A stretch of DNA of 64,000 nucleotides. Origin: Amycolatopsis alba DSM 44262 (lineage in GTDB: Bacteria; Actinomycetota; Actinomycetes; Mycobacteriales; Pseudonocardiaceae). A model generated the notes under the pieces. The model worked only from the letters and a program-made list of their open reading frames with translations. It was not told where the DNA came from and did not search any database. Below, in pieces: positions 42,797 through 51,436 of this stretch; position 1 is the stretch's first letter; each line of letters opens with the position of its first letter. Position numbers and translations under genes: made by a program. The stretch is taken from positions 4,853,665 to 4,917,664 of the forward strand of contig NZ_KB913032.1 of the NCBI RefSeq assembly GCF_000384215.1, given 5' to 3'.

Positions 42797-45300
42797 TGCG
42801 GAAACTCGTCGTCGCGGGACACGGTATGGTCGCGCACCGGCTCGTGGAAGCGGTGCGCGCGGAGGACAAGACCGGCGAGTGGGAGGTCGTGGTGCTCGCC
42901 GAAGAGGCGCGGCCCGCGTACGACCGCGTCGCCCTGACGTCCTATGTGGACACTTGGGATCCCGCGTCGCTCGCTCTCGAAGGCGCGGACTACGCGGACG
43001 ACCCGCTGGTCGATCTGCGGCTCGGTGACGCGGTCGCGTCGGTGGACCGGGAGCGCAAGGTCGTCGTCACCGAGGCCGGGTACGAGCAGCCGTACGACGC
43101 GCTCGTCCTCGCGACCGGTTCGCGGCCGTTCGTCCCGCCGGTGCCGGGACACGACCTTCCCGGCTGCTTCGTCTACCGGACGATCGAGGATCTCGACGCC
43201 ATCCGGGAAGCCGCGCAGCGACCCGGCCGGGGTCGTCGTTCGGCGGTCGTCATCGGTGGCGGGCTCCTCGGGCTGGAAGCCGCGAAGGCGTTGCGGGACA
43301 TGGGTCTCTCGCCGCACGTCGTCGAGATGGCGCCGCGACTGATGCCGCTGCAGGTCGACGAGGGTGGCGGCGGCCTGCTGCGACGGCTGATCACCGAACT
43401 CGACGTGACCGTCCACACGGGAACGTCGACAGACGCGATCGAGCCGGACGGCTCTCGCTATATCGCGAAACTGGGCAACGGAACCGAGCTGGACGTCGAC
43501 CTGGTCGTGTTCTCGGCCGGGATCCGGCCGCGAGACGACCTCGCCCGCTCGTCCGGGCTGGAAGTCGGCGCGCGGGGCGGCATCCTGGTCGACGACACCT
43601 GCCGGACGTCGGATCCGGCGGTGTACGCGATCGGCGAATGCGCGGCCGTGGACGGCAAGGTGTACGGCATCGTGGCGCCTGGTTACGCGATGGCGGAGAT
43701 CGTCGCCGCGCGGCTGACCGGCGGCGAAGGCACGTTCCCCGAGCCGGACATGTCGACGAAACTCAAGCTTATGGGTGTCGACGTCGCCAGTTTCGGCGAC
43801 GCGCACGCGGCGACCGAGGGCGCGCTGGAGGTCGCGTTCAACGACGCCGTCGCCGGGACCTACAAGAAGCTCGTGATCTCGGACGACTCGAAGACGTTGC
43901 TCGGTGGGGTGCTGGTCGGGGACGCGAGCGAGTTCAACACGCTGCGCGCGATGGTCGGCAGGCCGCTGCCCGCCGGGCCCGGCGCGATCCTCGCCCCGGC
44001 CGGTGGCGGCGCGGCGGTCGGCGTCGACGCGCTGCCCGACGAGGCGCAGATCTGTTCGTGCAACGCGGTTTCCAAGGGCGCGATCACGCACGCGATCACG
44101 GATCAGGGATGCGATTCGGTCGCCAAGATCAAGGGCTGCACACGGGCGGGCACGGCGTGCGGATCCTGTGTCCCGCTGCTGGGCAAGCTGCTGACGGCTT
44201 GTGGCGTCGAGCAGTCGAAGGCGCTGTGCGAGCACTTCTCGCAGTCTCGCGCGGAGCTGTTCCAGATCCTGCAGGCCACGCGGATCAGCACGTTCAGCGA
44301 GATGATCGACCGCTACGGCAGCGGGACCGGCTGCGCGATCTGCAAACCGGCGATCGCGTCCATTCTGGCCACGCTGGGCAACGGGCACATCCTCGCCGGC
44401 GAGCAGGCGACTCTGCAGGACACCAACGACAAGTTCCTGGCGAACCTGCAGCGCAACGGGACGTACTCGGTGGTGCCGCGTATCCCCGGCGGCGAGGTCA
44501 CGCCGGAGAAGCTCATGGTGATCGCGCAGGTGGCGATGGATTTCGGGCTGTACACCAAGATCACCGGCGGACAGCGGATCGACCTGTTCGGCGCGACCGT
44601 CGACCAGCTTCCGCTGATCTGGCGGCGGCTCGTCGACGCCGGGTTCGAATCCGGTCACGCGTACGGGAAGTCGTTGCGCACGGTCAAATCGTGTGTCGGG
44701 TCGACGTGGTGCCGCTACGGCGTGCAGGACAGCGTCGGGCTCGCGATCGAGCTGGAACTGCGCTATCGCGGCCTGCGTTCGCCGCACAAACTGAAGTCCG
44801 CGGTATCGGGCTGCGCGCGGGAATGCGCCGAGGCGCGGAGCAAGGACTTCGGCATCATCGCCACCGACAAGGGCTGGAACCTCTACGTCGGCGGGAACGG
44901 CGGCGCGACCCCGCGCCACGCGGATCTGCTGGTGTCCGAAGTGGACACTGAGACGCTGATCCGCACGATCGACCGGTTCCTGATGTTCTACGTCCGCACG
45001 GCCGACCGGTTGCAGCGCACCGCGCCGTGGGTCGAGGAGATGGAAGGCGGGCTCGACCACCTGCGCGCGGTGATCGTCGACGACAAGCTCGGCATCTGCG
45101 AGGACCTCGACGCGGCGATGGTCAAACACGTCGGTGACTACGCCGACGAATGGCGCGGGGTGCTGGAGGACCCGGAGAAGCTGGCGAAGTTCAGCTCGTT
45201 CGTCAACGCGCCGGGCACGCCGGATCCGACGATCTCGTTCCGCACCGAACGCGACCAGAAAGTGCCCGTGCTGCTGGGCATCCCGGAGGTGAAGCAGTGA
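42796..45300 (+). CDS. nirB: Nitrite reductase (NAD(P)H) large subunit
   Basis: An 834-residue siroheme enzyme. The FAD domain begins LVVAGHGMVAHRLVEAV, and the NAD domain contains VVIGGGLLGLEAAKAL. A BFD-like [2Fe-2S] stretch has ICSCNAVSKGAI and GTACGSCVPLLG. The nitrite/sulfite reductase ferredoxin-like repeats end in SCVGSTWCRYG and SGCARECAEARSKDFG, whose four Cys bind the coupled [4Fe-4S]-siroheme. It reduces nitrite to ammonium in the cytoplasm with six electrons. Coupled by overlap to both narK and nirD. Confidence 0.95.
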   Translation: MRKLVVAGHGMVAHRLVEAVRAEDKTGEWEVVVLAEEARPAYDRVALTSYVDTWDPASLALEGADYADDPLVDLRLGDAVASVDRERKVVVTEAGYEQPYDALVLATGSRPFVPPVPGHDLPGCFVYRTIEDLDAIREAAQRPGRGRRSAVVIGGGLLGLEAAKALRDMGLSPHVVEMAPRLMPLQVDEGGGGLLRRLITELDVTVHTGTSTDAIEPDGSRYIAKLGNGTELDVDLVVFSAGIRPRDDLARSSGLEVGARGGILVDDTCRTSDPAVYAIGECAAVDGKVYGIVAPGYAMAEIVAARLTGGEGTFPEPDMSTKLKLMGVDVASFGDAHAATEGALEVAFNDAVAGTYKKLVISDDSKTLLGGVLVGDASEFNTLRAMVGRPLPAGPGAILAPAGGGAAVGVDALPDEAQICSCNAVSKGAITHAITDQGCDSVAKIKGCTRAGTACGSCVPLLGKLLTACGVEQSKALCEHFSQSRAELFQILQATRISTFSEMIDRYGSGTGCAICKPAIASILATLGNGHILAGEQATLQDTNDKFLANLQRNGTYSVVPRIPGGEVTPEKLMVIAQVAMDFGLYTKITGGQRIDLFGATVDQLPLIWRRLVDAGFESGHAYGKSLRTVKSCVGSTWCRYGVQDSVGLAIELELRYRGLRSPHKLKSAVSGCARECAEARSKDFGIIATDKGWNLYVGGNGGATPRHADLLVSEVDTETLIRTIDRFLMFYVRTADRLQRTAPWVEEMEGGLDHLRAVIVDDKLGICEDLDAAMVKHVGDYADEWRGVLEDPEKLAKFSSFVNAPGTPDPTISFRTERDQKVPVLLGIPEVKQ

Positions 45301-45644
45301 CGACCTCGATCGAGCGCACCTGGACCGCCGTCTGCGCGGCCGGCGCCGTCCCCGAATGGTCCGGTGTCGCCGCCCTGCTCGACGACGGCGTGCAGGTGGC
45401 GATCTTCCGGCTGCCCGGCGGCCGGTGGCACGCATTGTCCAATCTGGACCCGATCAGCGGTGCCGCGGTGCTCTCGCGGGGGATCGTCGGTGACGCGGGC
45501 GGTGTCCCGGTGGTGGCTTCGCCGGTGTACAAGGAACGGTTCGACCTGCGGACCGGCGAATGCCTCGACGCGGAAGGGGTCTCGGTCGCGGCGTACGCGG
45601 TGCGGGTGACCGGCGGTGTGGTGGAGGTGGAAGCTTCACCGTGA
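45297..45644 (+). CDS. nirD: Nitrite reductase small subunit NirD
   Basis: A 115-residue Rieske-fold subunit starting at GTG 45297 within the nirB stop. The fold is kept (VQVAIFRLPGGRWHALSNLDPISGAAVLSRGIVGD, in part; then SPVYKERFDLRTGECL), but the Rieske Cys-His ligands are absent, as usual for NirD, so it does not bind a cluster. It assists NirB. The stop overlaps the next gene by 4 nt. Confidence 0.93.
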   Translation: MTTSIERTWTAVCAAGAVPEWSGVAALLDDGVQVAIFRLPGGRWHALSNLDPISGAAVLSRGIVGDAGGVPVVASPVYKERFDLRTGECLDAEGVSVAAYAVRVTGGVVEVEASP

Positions 45645-46744
45645 CAGAAGTCCTTCCCCTGGCAGGGTTCGCCATCGGGATCACGGCGGCGCGCCGAGCG
45701 GACGAGCTCGGCGCGCTGTTCGTGCGTAAGGGCGCGACAGTGCGCTACGGCCCGGCGATCCGCATCGTGCCGCTCGCCGACGACACCGAACTCCGGGCGG
45801 CCACCAGGCGCCTGCTGGAAGACCGGGTCGACGCCGTCGTCGCGACGACCGGGATCGGTTTCCGCGGCTGGGTCGAGGCGGCCGAAGGCTGGGGGCTGGG
45901 GGAGGAGCTGCTGGACAGACTGGGGAATTCTTCGCTGCACGCGCGTGGCCCGAAGGCCAAGGGCGCGATCCGCGCGGCCGGGCTCTCGGAGGACTACTCG
46001 CCCGCGTCGGAGAGTAACGCCGAGGTGCTGCGGCATCTCCTTGAGTCCGGTGTGGATGGTCAGCGGATCGCGGTGCAGTTGCACGGCGAGCCGCTTCCGT
46101 ACTTTGTGGACAGTCTCCGCGCCGCGGGTGCCGACGTGATCGAGGTGCCGGTGTACCGCTGGGTCGGCCCGGCCGATCCCGGACCGCTCGATCGGCTGCT
46201 GGACGCCGTCCTCGACGGCTCGGTGGACGCGCTGCCGTTCACCAGCGCGCCCGCCGTCGCGTCCATGCTGGCCGCGGCGAGGCGGACCGGACGGCTGCCG
46301 GGAATCCTGCGCGCGCTGGAAAACCGGGTCGTGGTGGCCTGTGTCGGCCCGATCACCGCGGCGCCGTTGGCCGCACTCGGGATCCCGACGGTCCAGCCGG
46401 CGCGGTCGCGGATCGGGGCACTGGCGCGGACGGTGTCCGACACGCTCGAAGCCCGTTCACCGAGGCTGACGGCGGGCGGGCGGAGTATCGAGCTGCGCGG
46501 TCAGGCGGCGCTGGTCGACGGGCAGTGGCGCGATATCGCGCCCGCGCCGATGGCCATGCTGCGGGCGCTGGCGGAGTCGCCGGGACGGGTGTTCTCGCGG
46601 CGGGAACTGATCTCCGCGCTGCCCGACGGCGGCGAGGAACACGCCGTCGAAACCGCCATCGGGCGTCTGAGGAGTTCCCTGGGCGCCCCGAAACTCGTCC
46701 AGACGGTGGTGAAACGGGGCTACCGGCTGGCCGTCGACCGGTGA
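45641..46744 (+). CDS. nnaR: NnaR-type regulator: HemD-like domain fused to OmpR-type winged helix
   Basis: A 367-residue protein starting at GTG 45641. Residues about 8-260 resemble uroporphyrinogen-III synthase (HemD): IGITAARRADELGALFVRKGA, VATTGIGFRGWVEAA, GPITAAPLAALGIPTVQP. Residues about 290-367 are a winged helix (PMAMLRALAESPGRVFSRRELI, then HAVETAIGRLRSSLGAP and VVKRGYRLAV). In Streptomyces and mycobacteria, NnaR of this layout activates nitrate/nitrite genes together with GlnR. As the last gene of the operon it probably feeds back on it. It could retain HemD activity and supply siroheme precursor to NirB, but a regulatory role is favoured. Confidence 0.87.
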   Translation: MTEVLPLAGFAIGITAARRADELGALFVRKGATVRYGPAIRIVPLADDTELRAATRRLLEDRVDAVVATTGIGFRGWVEAAEGWGLGEELLDRLGNSSLHARGPKAKGAIRAAGLSEDYSPASESNAEVLRHLLESGVDGQRIAVQLHGEPLPYFVDSLRAAGADVIEVPVYRWVGPADPGPLDRLLDAVLDGSVDALPFTSAPAVASMLAAARRTGRLPGILRALENRVVVACVGPITAAPLAALGIPTVQPARSRIGALARTVSDTLEARSPRLTAGGRSIELRGQAALVDGQWRDIAPAPMAMLRALAESPGRVFSRRELISALPDGGEEHAVETAIGRLRSSLGAPKLVQTVVKRGYRLAVDR

Positions 46745-46754
46745 CCAGGGAAGG

Positions 46755-47936
46755 TCACGGGGTGAAGAGGTCGGTCTTGGTGATGAGGACGTGATTGGCG
46801 TCCGGGCCCGCGTTGGCGAGCACCGCGGCGCCACCGGCGATGAGGACGCGGCCGTCGGCGAGCTTGACCGCGCCGAACTTGGCCCGGCCGATGGTGAGGC
46901 CGATCAGCGGACCCCAGGCACCGGTGGCGGGATCGAAGATCTCCGAGTTCTGGTACCCGGCGTCGTAGCCGCCGTATTCGAGCCCGCCGATCGCGAGGAT
47001 CTTGCCGGAATCCAGCCGGATGAGGCGGAATTCGTCGCGCGGGATCCGCATCGGCGCCGCGTCGGTCCACTTCCCGGTCGCCGGGTCGTACCGTTCGGAC
47101 TCGCCGAAGCTGAACGGGTTGTAGTTCCAGTTCACCGGTCCGCCGGAATGACCGCCGGTGAGCAGGACCGTCCCGTCGGGCAGGGTGACCGCCTGCGCGC
47201 CGACGCGCGGCCGCCCAGTTTCGAGCGGGGTCGGTGTACCGATCGGGGTGGTCTGGCTCCAGGTGTTCGCGGCCGGGTCGTAGATCTCGCAGAACGTCAG
47301 GCCGACCAGATCGCCACCGGTTTCGATGGTGCCCGAGGCGACCAGGACCTTCCCGTCCGCCAGCAGGACGGCGGGGAATGAGGCCCTGGCGTGGATCATC
47401 GGCGCGACCACGGTCCATGTGCCTGTCGCCGGGTCGTAGATCTCCGCCGAACCGATGACGAGCGATTCGATCGGCGGGCTGTCGGTCGCGCCGCCCATCA
47501 CCAGCACCCGGCCGTCCCGCAGCAGGACCGCGTTGTGGTTGCTGCGGCCGGTGGTCATCGACCCGGTCGGGCTCCAGGTCCCGGTGGCCGGGTCGAAAAG
47601 CTCCGCCGAGGCGAGGGCGTTGGGCGAGATCGTCGGATGGCCGTGGAAGCCGCCAGCCGCGAGCACCTTCCCGTTCGGCAGCACGGTCAGTGTGTGCAGG
47701 CGGCGGCTGGTCGCGAGCGATCCGGTGACCGTCCACTGACCACTGCCCTGGTCGTAGAGGGCGGCTTCGGCGTAGGTCACCGCGCCGCGGTTGTTGCCGC
47801 CGCCCGCGGCGAGGACCCGCCCGTCCTGCAACAGGACGGGGCCTTCGCAGATGCCGTCCCATTGGCGCGGCCACGGCAGATCGCCGGTGGCCGCCCAGCC
47901 GCTCGTGGCCGTCTGTGTTCCGGTCTGTGCGCTCAT
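46755..47936 (-). CDS. Kelch/galactose-oxidase-type beta-propeller protein
   Basis: A 393-residue protein from ATG 47936 (the frame is open to 47972). At least six kelch units, each with a hydrophobic strand and Gly-Gly pair: VLLQDGRVLAAGGGNNRGAV, LTVLPNGKVLAAGGFHG, VLLRDGRVLVMGGATDS, VLLADGKVLVASG, VTLPDGTVLLTGGHSGG, VKLADGRVLIAGGAA. Linking segments read YDPATGTWTxxAPM. There is no signal peptide or Cys/Tyr cofactor pair of galactose oxidase, so it is probably a cytoplasmic binding propeller. Convergent with nnaR, only 10 bp apart. Role unknown. Confidence 0.82.
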   Translation of the reverse strand: MSAQTGTQTATSGWAATGDLPWPRQWDGICEGPVLLQDGRVLAAGGGNNRGAVTYAEAALYDQGSGQWTVTGSLATSRRLHTLTVLPNGKVLAAGGFHGHPTISPNALASAELFDPATGTWSPTGSMTTGRSNHNAVLLRDGRVLVMGGATDSPPIESLVIGSAEIYDPATGTWTVVAPMIHARASFPAVLLADGKVLVASGTIETGGDLVGLTFCEIYDPAANTWSQTTPIGTPTPLETGRPRVGAQAVTLPDGTVLLTGGHSGGPVNWNYNPFSFGESERYDPATGKWTDAAPMRIPRDEFRLIRLDSGKILAIGGLEYGGYDAGYQNSEIFDPATGAWGPLIGLTIGRAKFGAVKLADGRVLIAGGAAVLANAGPDANHVLITKTDLFTP

Positions 47937-48029
47937 GATCCCGACGGTCGCCGGTGTGATCTTCGGCGGCAAGCGGTTGCGCGATGGCCTACCCCTTGGT
48001 CACCCCGAACGGGACCGATCGGACCGTCG

Positions 48030-49148
48030 TCAGGACCAGACGAAGCGGAAATCGGGGAACTCCCGCGCCGCGGCGACCCTGGCGGCCTCCGCTTCCGCGG
48101 CCTTCCGCACGGCCGGGCGGAGCGCGTCGAACGCGGTGACGGTGAAGTCAAGCCGCTTCTTCCCGCTCGCCTTGGCCCGCCACACACCGGCGATCTCACC
48201 GTCGGCCAGCAGCGCGCCTGGACTGCCGAGGATCTTCCAGACCTCCTTCTGCCTGGCCTTGTCCGGCACCACCACGGCGCGGTCCCGCGCCTGGACGAAC
48301 GGGTCCAGCGGCGGCAGCAGGCGTACGACGTCCGGCTCCGGCGGATTCTCCAGCAGCGGAAGCCGGTCTTCCGGCAGGAACGCCTTCTTGCCGTCGACGC
48401 GGACCTCGGCCAGGCCGCCCGGCCACATCGCGTCGACCCCGGCGCGGGGCGTCGCGACGTAGGCGGCGGCGTCACCGGGGGCGGCCGGACCGTTGATCCG
48501 CAGGTAGCCCTCGACCACGCGCGCCGCGGCCTTGGCGTCCGGCGAGGTTCTCACGGGCTTTCGTTTTTCCAGGGGCGCCAACGTCGCCGGGGTCGCGCCC
48601 GCCTCCAGCCGGACCCCGGCGTGGATCGACGCGACCCGCATCAGCTGCTCGTAGATGTGCACGACACCGCAGCCGCGGCAGGCGTACGAGAGACCGTCGG
48701 GGATCAGCTTGGTGACCGCGCCGCTCACCGTGCCCTTGGTCTGCACACCCGTCACGACTTCGCGGATCGCCTTCGCCGCGGTGAACAGCGCGTCCGTCGC
48801 GGACATCCCCGCGGCCTCGACCTGCTTGCGCTGCCAGAGGATCCGGGCCATCGCGTCCTTCTCGTCGAGCGGCACGAGGGCGGCCCGGATCGCGTCCAGT
48901 TCCGCGCGGCGGTGGAAATGCGGCGCGCCGCGATGCGTCCACGCGAGCACGAAGCGCTCGTCGTCCCAGACGGCGGGGGTGATGGCGCCGTCGATCCGGG
49001 CGGCGAGGCCCAGCAGCGCGGTGTCCCGCACGGAATCCTGCAGCCCGAGGTCGAACACGGCCGCCGCGGCCGGATCCGTCTCCTCCCGGTGCAGTCCGTG
49101 AGCGGCGATCCGGTACGCGAGCACCTGCTCGCGGTCGACCTCGAGCAC
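48030..49148 (-). CDS. AlkZ-like winged-helix DNA-binding protein (HTH_42)
   Basis: A 372-residue protein of the HTH_42/AlkZ family, which includes glycosylases that unhook DNA crosslinks. N-terminal part: QVLAYRIAAHGL, FDLGLQDSVRDTALLGLAARIDG. Middle wings: PDAKAAARVVEGYLRINGPAAPGDAAAYV. Late motif: LLPPLDPFVQARDR. Classic AlkZ uses a Gln-x-Gln pair; I see one Gln in GLQDS, so the protein belongs to a variant or non-crosslink group. Followed by the DUF3224 gene upstream on the same strand (9 bp gap), so co-expression is likely. Confidence 0.8.
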   Translation of the reverse strand: MLEVDREQVLAYRIAAHGLHREETDPAAAAVFDLGLQDSVRDTALLGLAARIDGAITPAVWDDERFVLAWTHRGAPHFHRRAELDAIRAALVPLDEKDAMARILWQRKQVEAAGMSATDALFTAAKAIREVVTGVQTKGTVSGAVTKLIPDGLSYACRGCGVVHIYEQLMRVASIHAGVRLEAGATPATLAPLEKRKPVRTSPDAKAAARVVEGYLRINGPAAPGDAAAYVATPRAGVDAMWPGGLAEVRVDGKKAFLPEDRLPLLENPPEPDVVRLLPPLDPFVQARDRAVVVPDKARQKEVWKILGSPGALLADGEIAGVWRAKASGKKRLDFTVTAFDALRPAVRKAAEAEAARVAAAREFPDFRFVWS

Positions 49149-49157
49149 AAGTCCTCC

Positions 49158-49553
49158 TTACAGCGAGAATTCGAACGTGTAGGACATCGCCGGGTCACCG
49201 AGGGCGCCCGAGGTGGTGCCGGTTCCGGTGATCCCGGCGAGTTCACCCGTTCCGGAGCCCGCGACGACCTCGAACGTCGAGGCGAAGCCCTTCTCGTCGA
49301 AACCGCAGTCGTGCTTGATCACGAAGCTTCCCTTGCGTCCGTCCACACTGCCCTCGAAACGTTCGAAGCCCGGAGCCGTCGTGCCGCCGCCGTCGTAGCC
49401 CTCACCCGCGTAGTACAGCAGGTAGTCGAGGATCGACTCGCCCTCGATCAGCCCGTTGTAGCCGAACGTGGCGTGCGCGTAGGCCACTCGCGGGCCGCCG
49501 TCGGTACCGCTGACGATGGCTTCTTCCCAGTTCTTCACGGCGAAAGTGTTCAT
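49158..49553 (-). CDS. DUF3224 domain-containing protein
   Basis: A 131-residue protein of the DUF3224 family (a lipocalin-like beta barrel in related structures): FAVKNWEEAIVSGTDGGPRV, then GYNGLIEGESILDYLLYYAG and GSFVIKHDCGFDEKGFASTF. No catalytic motif. Divergent from the WYL regulator at 49614, with TGTCAG repeats between. Probably controlled by that regulator, together with the AlkZ-like gene downstream. Confidence 0.88.
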   Translation of the reverse strand: MNTFAVKNWEEAIVSGTDGGPRVAYAHATFGYNGLIEGESILDYLLYYAGEGYDGGGTTAPGFERFEGSVDGRKGSFVIKHDCGFDEKGFASTFEVVAGSGTGELAGITGTGTTSGALGDPAMSYTFEFSL

Positions 49554-49563
49554 GGGTTCACCC

Positions 49564-49592
49564 TGTCAGCGATACCTGTCAGGTTGTGTCAG
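49564..49592. promoter_or_regulatory. Three TGTCAG direct repeats, candidate WYL-regulator operator
   Basis: TGTCAG occurs at 49564, 49577 and 49587, the last two forming a 10-bp tandem (TGTCAGGTTG, TGTCAGGTTT). The 60-bp gap between divergent DUF3224 and YafY-like starts contains them. Ten-bp spacing puts repeats on the same helical face. No other repeat in this gap stands out. Confidence 0.5.
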
Positions 49593-49613
49593 GTTTTCGG
49601 GGATACTGGATCC

Positions 49614-50582
49614 ATGCGCGCGAGCAGACTCCTGTCGGTCCTCCTCCTGCTGCAGAACCGCGGCCGGATGACGGCCGAGGAGCTGGCGACGGAGCTGGAG
49701 GTTTCGGTCCGGACGGTCTATCGCGACGTCGAGGCGCTGTCCGCGGCCGGCGTCCCGGTATACGCCGATCGCGGGCGCACCGGCGGGTATCAGCTGGTCG
49801 ACGGCTACCGCACCCGGCTGACCGGACTGACGGAAGAAGAGGCGCAATCGCTTTCGCTGGCAGGCCTGCCCGGCGCGGCCTCCGAACTCGGGCTCGGCAC
49901 GGTCCTCGCCGCCGCGCAGCTCAAACTGCACGCGGCCATGCCCGCGGAGCTGCGTGCCGGGGCGAGCAAGATCTCCGGGCGGTTCTTCCTCGACGTCCCC
50001 GGCTGGCATCGCGGGATCGAGAGCCTGCCGCGACTGTCCGAACTGGCCGACGCGGTCTGGCGCGGGCGGCGGATCAAGGTCCGGTACGAACGCTGGGGAC
50101 AGCGGAAGGTCGAGCGCGTCCTCGACCCGCTGGGCCTGATCCTCAAGGCGGGGAACTGGTACCTCGCGGCGCGATGCGACGGGACCGACCGGACCTACCG
50201 CGTTTCCCGGATCGAGGAGCTCGAAGAACTCGGCGAAACCTTCGAGCGGCCGTCCGACTTCGACCTCGCGCACTACTGGCAGGAGTGGTCGGAGCAGTTC
50301 GAGAAGCGGATGTATTCGCGGGTGGCGGTGGTCCGGCTGAACGGGTACGCCCGCATACTGCTGCCGTTCTATCTGGGCGCCGTCGGCGCGCGGGCGTTGC
50401 GGGAAGCCGTCGCCGAACCGGATGAAGACGACTGGCTGACGATGGAACTGCCCGTCGAACCGGGAGACTCGGCGGTCGGCGAACTGCTGCGCTTCGGCGG
50501 GAACCTCGAAGTGCTCGAACCGGCGGATCTGCGCGAGCGGCTGGCGGAGGAGATCAGGAAGATGGGCGCGCGTTATGGCTGA
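49614..50582 (+). CDS. YafY/WYL-domain transcriptional regulator
   Basis: A 322-residue regulator. The N-terminal HTH_11 is at about 3-55 (RLLSVLLLLQNRGRMTAEEL, SVRTVYRDVEALSAAGVPVYAD in part). The WYL domain is at about 130-210 (KVRYERWGQRKVERVLDPLGLILKAGNWYLAARC in part). The WCX C-terminal part runs to 322 (VVRLNGYARILLPF). WYL domains sense small molecules or nucleic acid. It is divergent from DUF3224 and overlaps the HemD-like gene by 8 bp, so translation is coupled. Confidence 0.9.
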   Translation: MRASRLLSVLLLLQNRGRMTAEELATELEVSVRTVYRDVEALSAAGVPVYADRGRTGGYQLVDGYRTRLTGLTEEEAQSLSLAGLPGAASELGLGTVLAAAQLKLHAAMPAELRAGASKISGRFFLDVPGWHRGIESLPRLSELADAVWRGRRIKVRYERWGQRKVERVLDPLGLILKAGNWYLAARCDGTDRTYRVSRIEELEELGETFERPSDFDLAHYWQEWSEQFEKRMYSRVAVVRLNGYARILLPFYLGAVGARALREAVAEPDEDDWLTMELPVEPGDSAVGELLRFGGNLEVLEPADLRERLAEEIRKMGARYG

Positions 50583-51384
50583 CCTGGCAGGCATCACGAT
50601 CGGGATCACCGCGGAGCGGCGGGCCGACGACTTCATCGCGGCGCTCGAACGGAACGGCGCGACCGTGCTGCACGCGCCCACCATCCGCATCGTCCCGCTG
50701 CCCGACGACACCGAACTCCGGGCGGCGACCGAAGCCGTGCTCGCCGGGCCGGTCGGGTTCACCGCGGTCACCACCGGCGCCGGGTTCCGCGGCTGGCTTT
50801 CCGCGGCCGAAGGCTGGGGGCTGCGCGAACCGCTGCTGGAACGGCTGGCGGCGTCGCGGATCTTCGTCCGTGGCCCGAAAGCGGCCGGTGCGGTGCGCGG
50901 TGAGGGGCTGCGGGAGGAATTCTCCGCGCCCGAGGAGAGCAACGCGGAACTGTTCGAGGGACTGCGCGACGCCGGGGTCCGAGGGGAACGGGTCGCCGTC
51001 CAGTTGCACGGAACCCTGCTGCCCGAACTCACCGGGCTGCTGCGGGACTCGGGCGCGGACGTCGTCCAGGCGCAGCCGTATCGCTGGCTTTCGCCCGCGG
51101 ACGTCGAACCTGTGCACGCGCTCGTCGAAAGCGTGATCTCCGGTCAGGTGCGCGCTTTGGCGTTCACCTCCGCCCCGGCGGCGGCGAATCTGCTGGTACT
51201 GGCGGGTTCGCGACGCGAGGAACTACTCGCCGCCCTGCGTGGTCCGGTGCTGTGCGCGTGCGTCGGGCCGGTGACCGCTGCGCCGTTGGAAGCAGCCGGA
51301 GTACCGACCGTCCAGCCCGAACGTCAGCGGCTCGGCGCCTTGGTGAAACTTCTCGTCGCGGAACTGCGCATTCGGCCGTCTTGA
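50575..51384 (+). CDS. HemD-like protein without DNA-binding domain
   Basis: A 269-residue protein similar along its length to the HemD part of the nearby NnaR: ITIGITAERRADDFIAALER, TTGAGFRGWLSAAEGWGL, EESNAELFEGLRDAG, VAVQLHGTLLPELTGLL, and GPVTAAPLEAAGVPTVQPE. It ends where the NnaR winged helix would begin. It may be a true uroporphyrinogen-III synthase, making siroheme or heme precursor, or a ligand-sensing relative of NnaR. ATG 50575 overlaps the WYL-regulator gene. Confidence 0.8.
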   Translation: MADLAGITIGITAERRADDFIAALERNGATVLHAPTIRIVPLPDDTELRAATEAVLAGPVGFTAVTTGAGFRGWLSAAEGWGLREPLLERLAASRIFVRGPKAAGAVRGEGLREEFSAPEESNAELFEGLRDAGVRGERVAVQLHGTLLPELTGLLRDSGADVVQAQPYRWLSPADVEPVHALVESVISGQVRALAFTSAPAAANLLVLAGSRREELLAALRGPVLCACVGPVTAAPLEAAGVPTVQPERQRLGALVKLLVAELRIRPS

Positions 51385-51436
51385 CGCGGCCTGCCCGCTT
51401 TGCCAATCTCGACTCGGACGCACGGGAGGGCGGCGG

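Noticed and set aside
41581..45300. 1239-residue version of nirB
   Set aside because: The first 400 residues are shadow of narK; the ATG at 42796 gives the usual NirB N-terminus.
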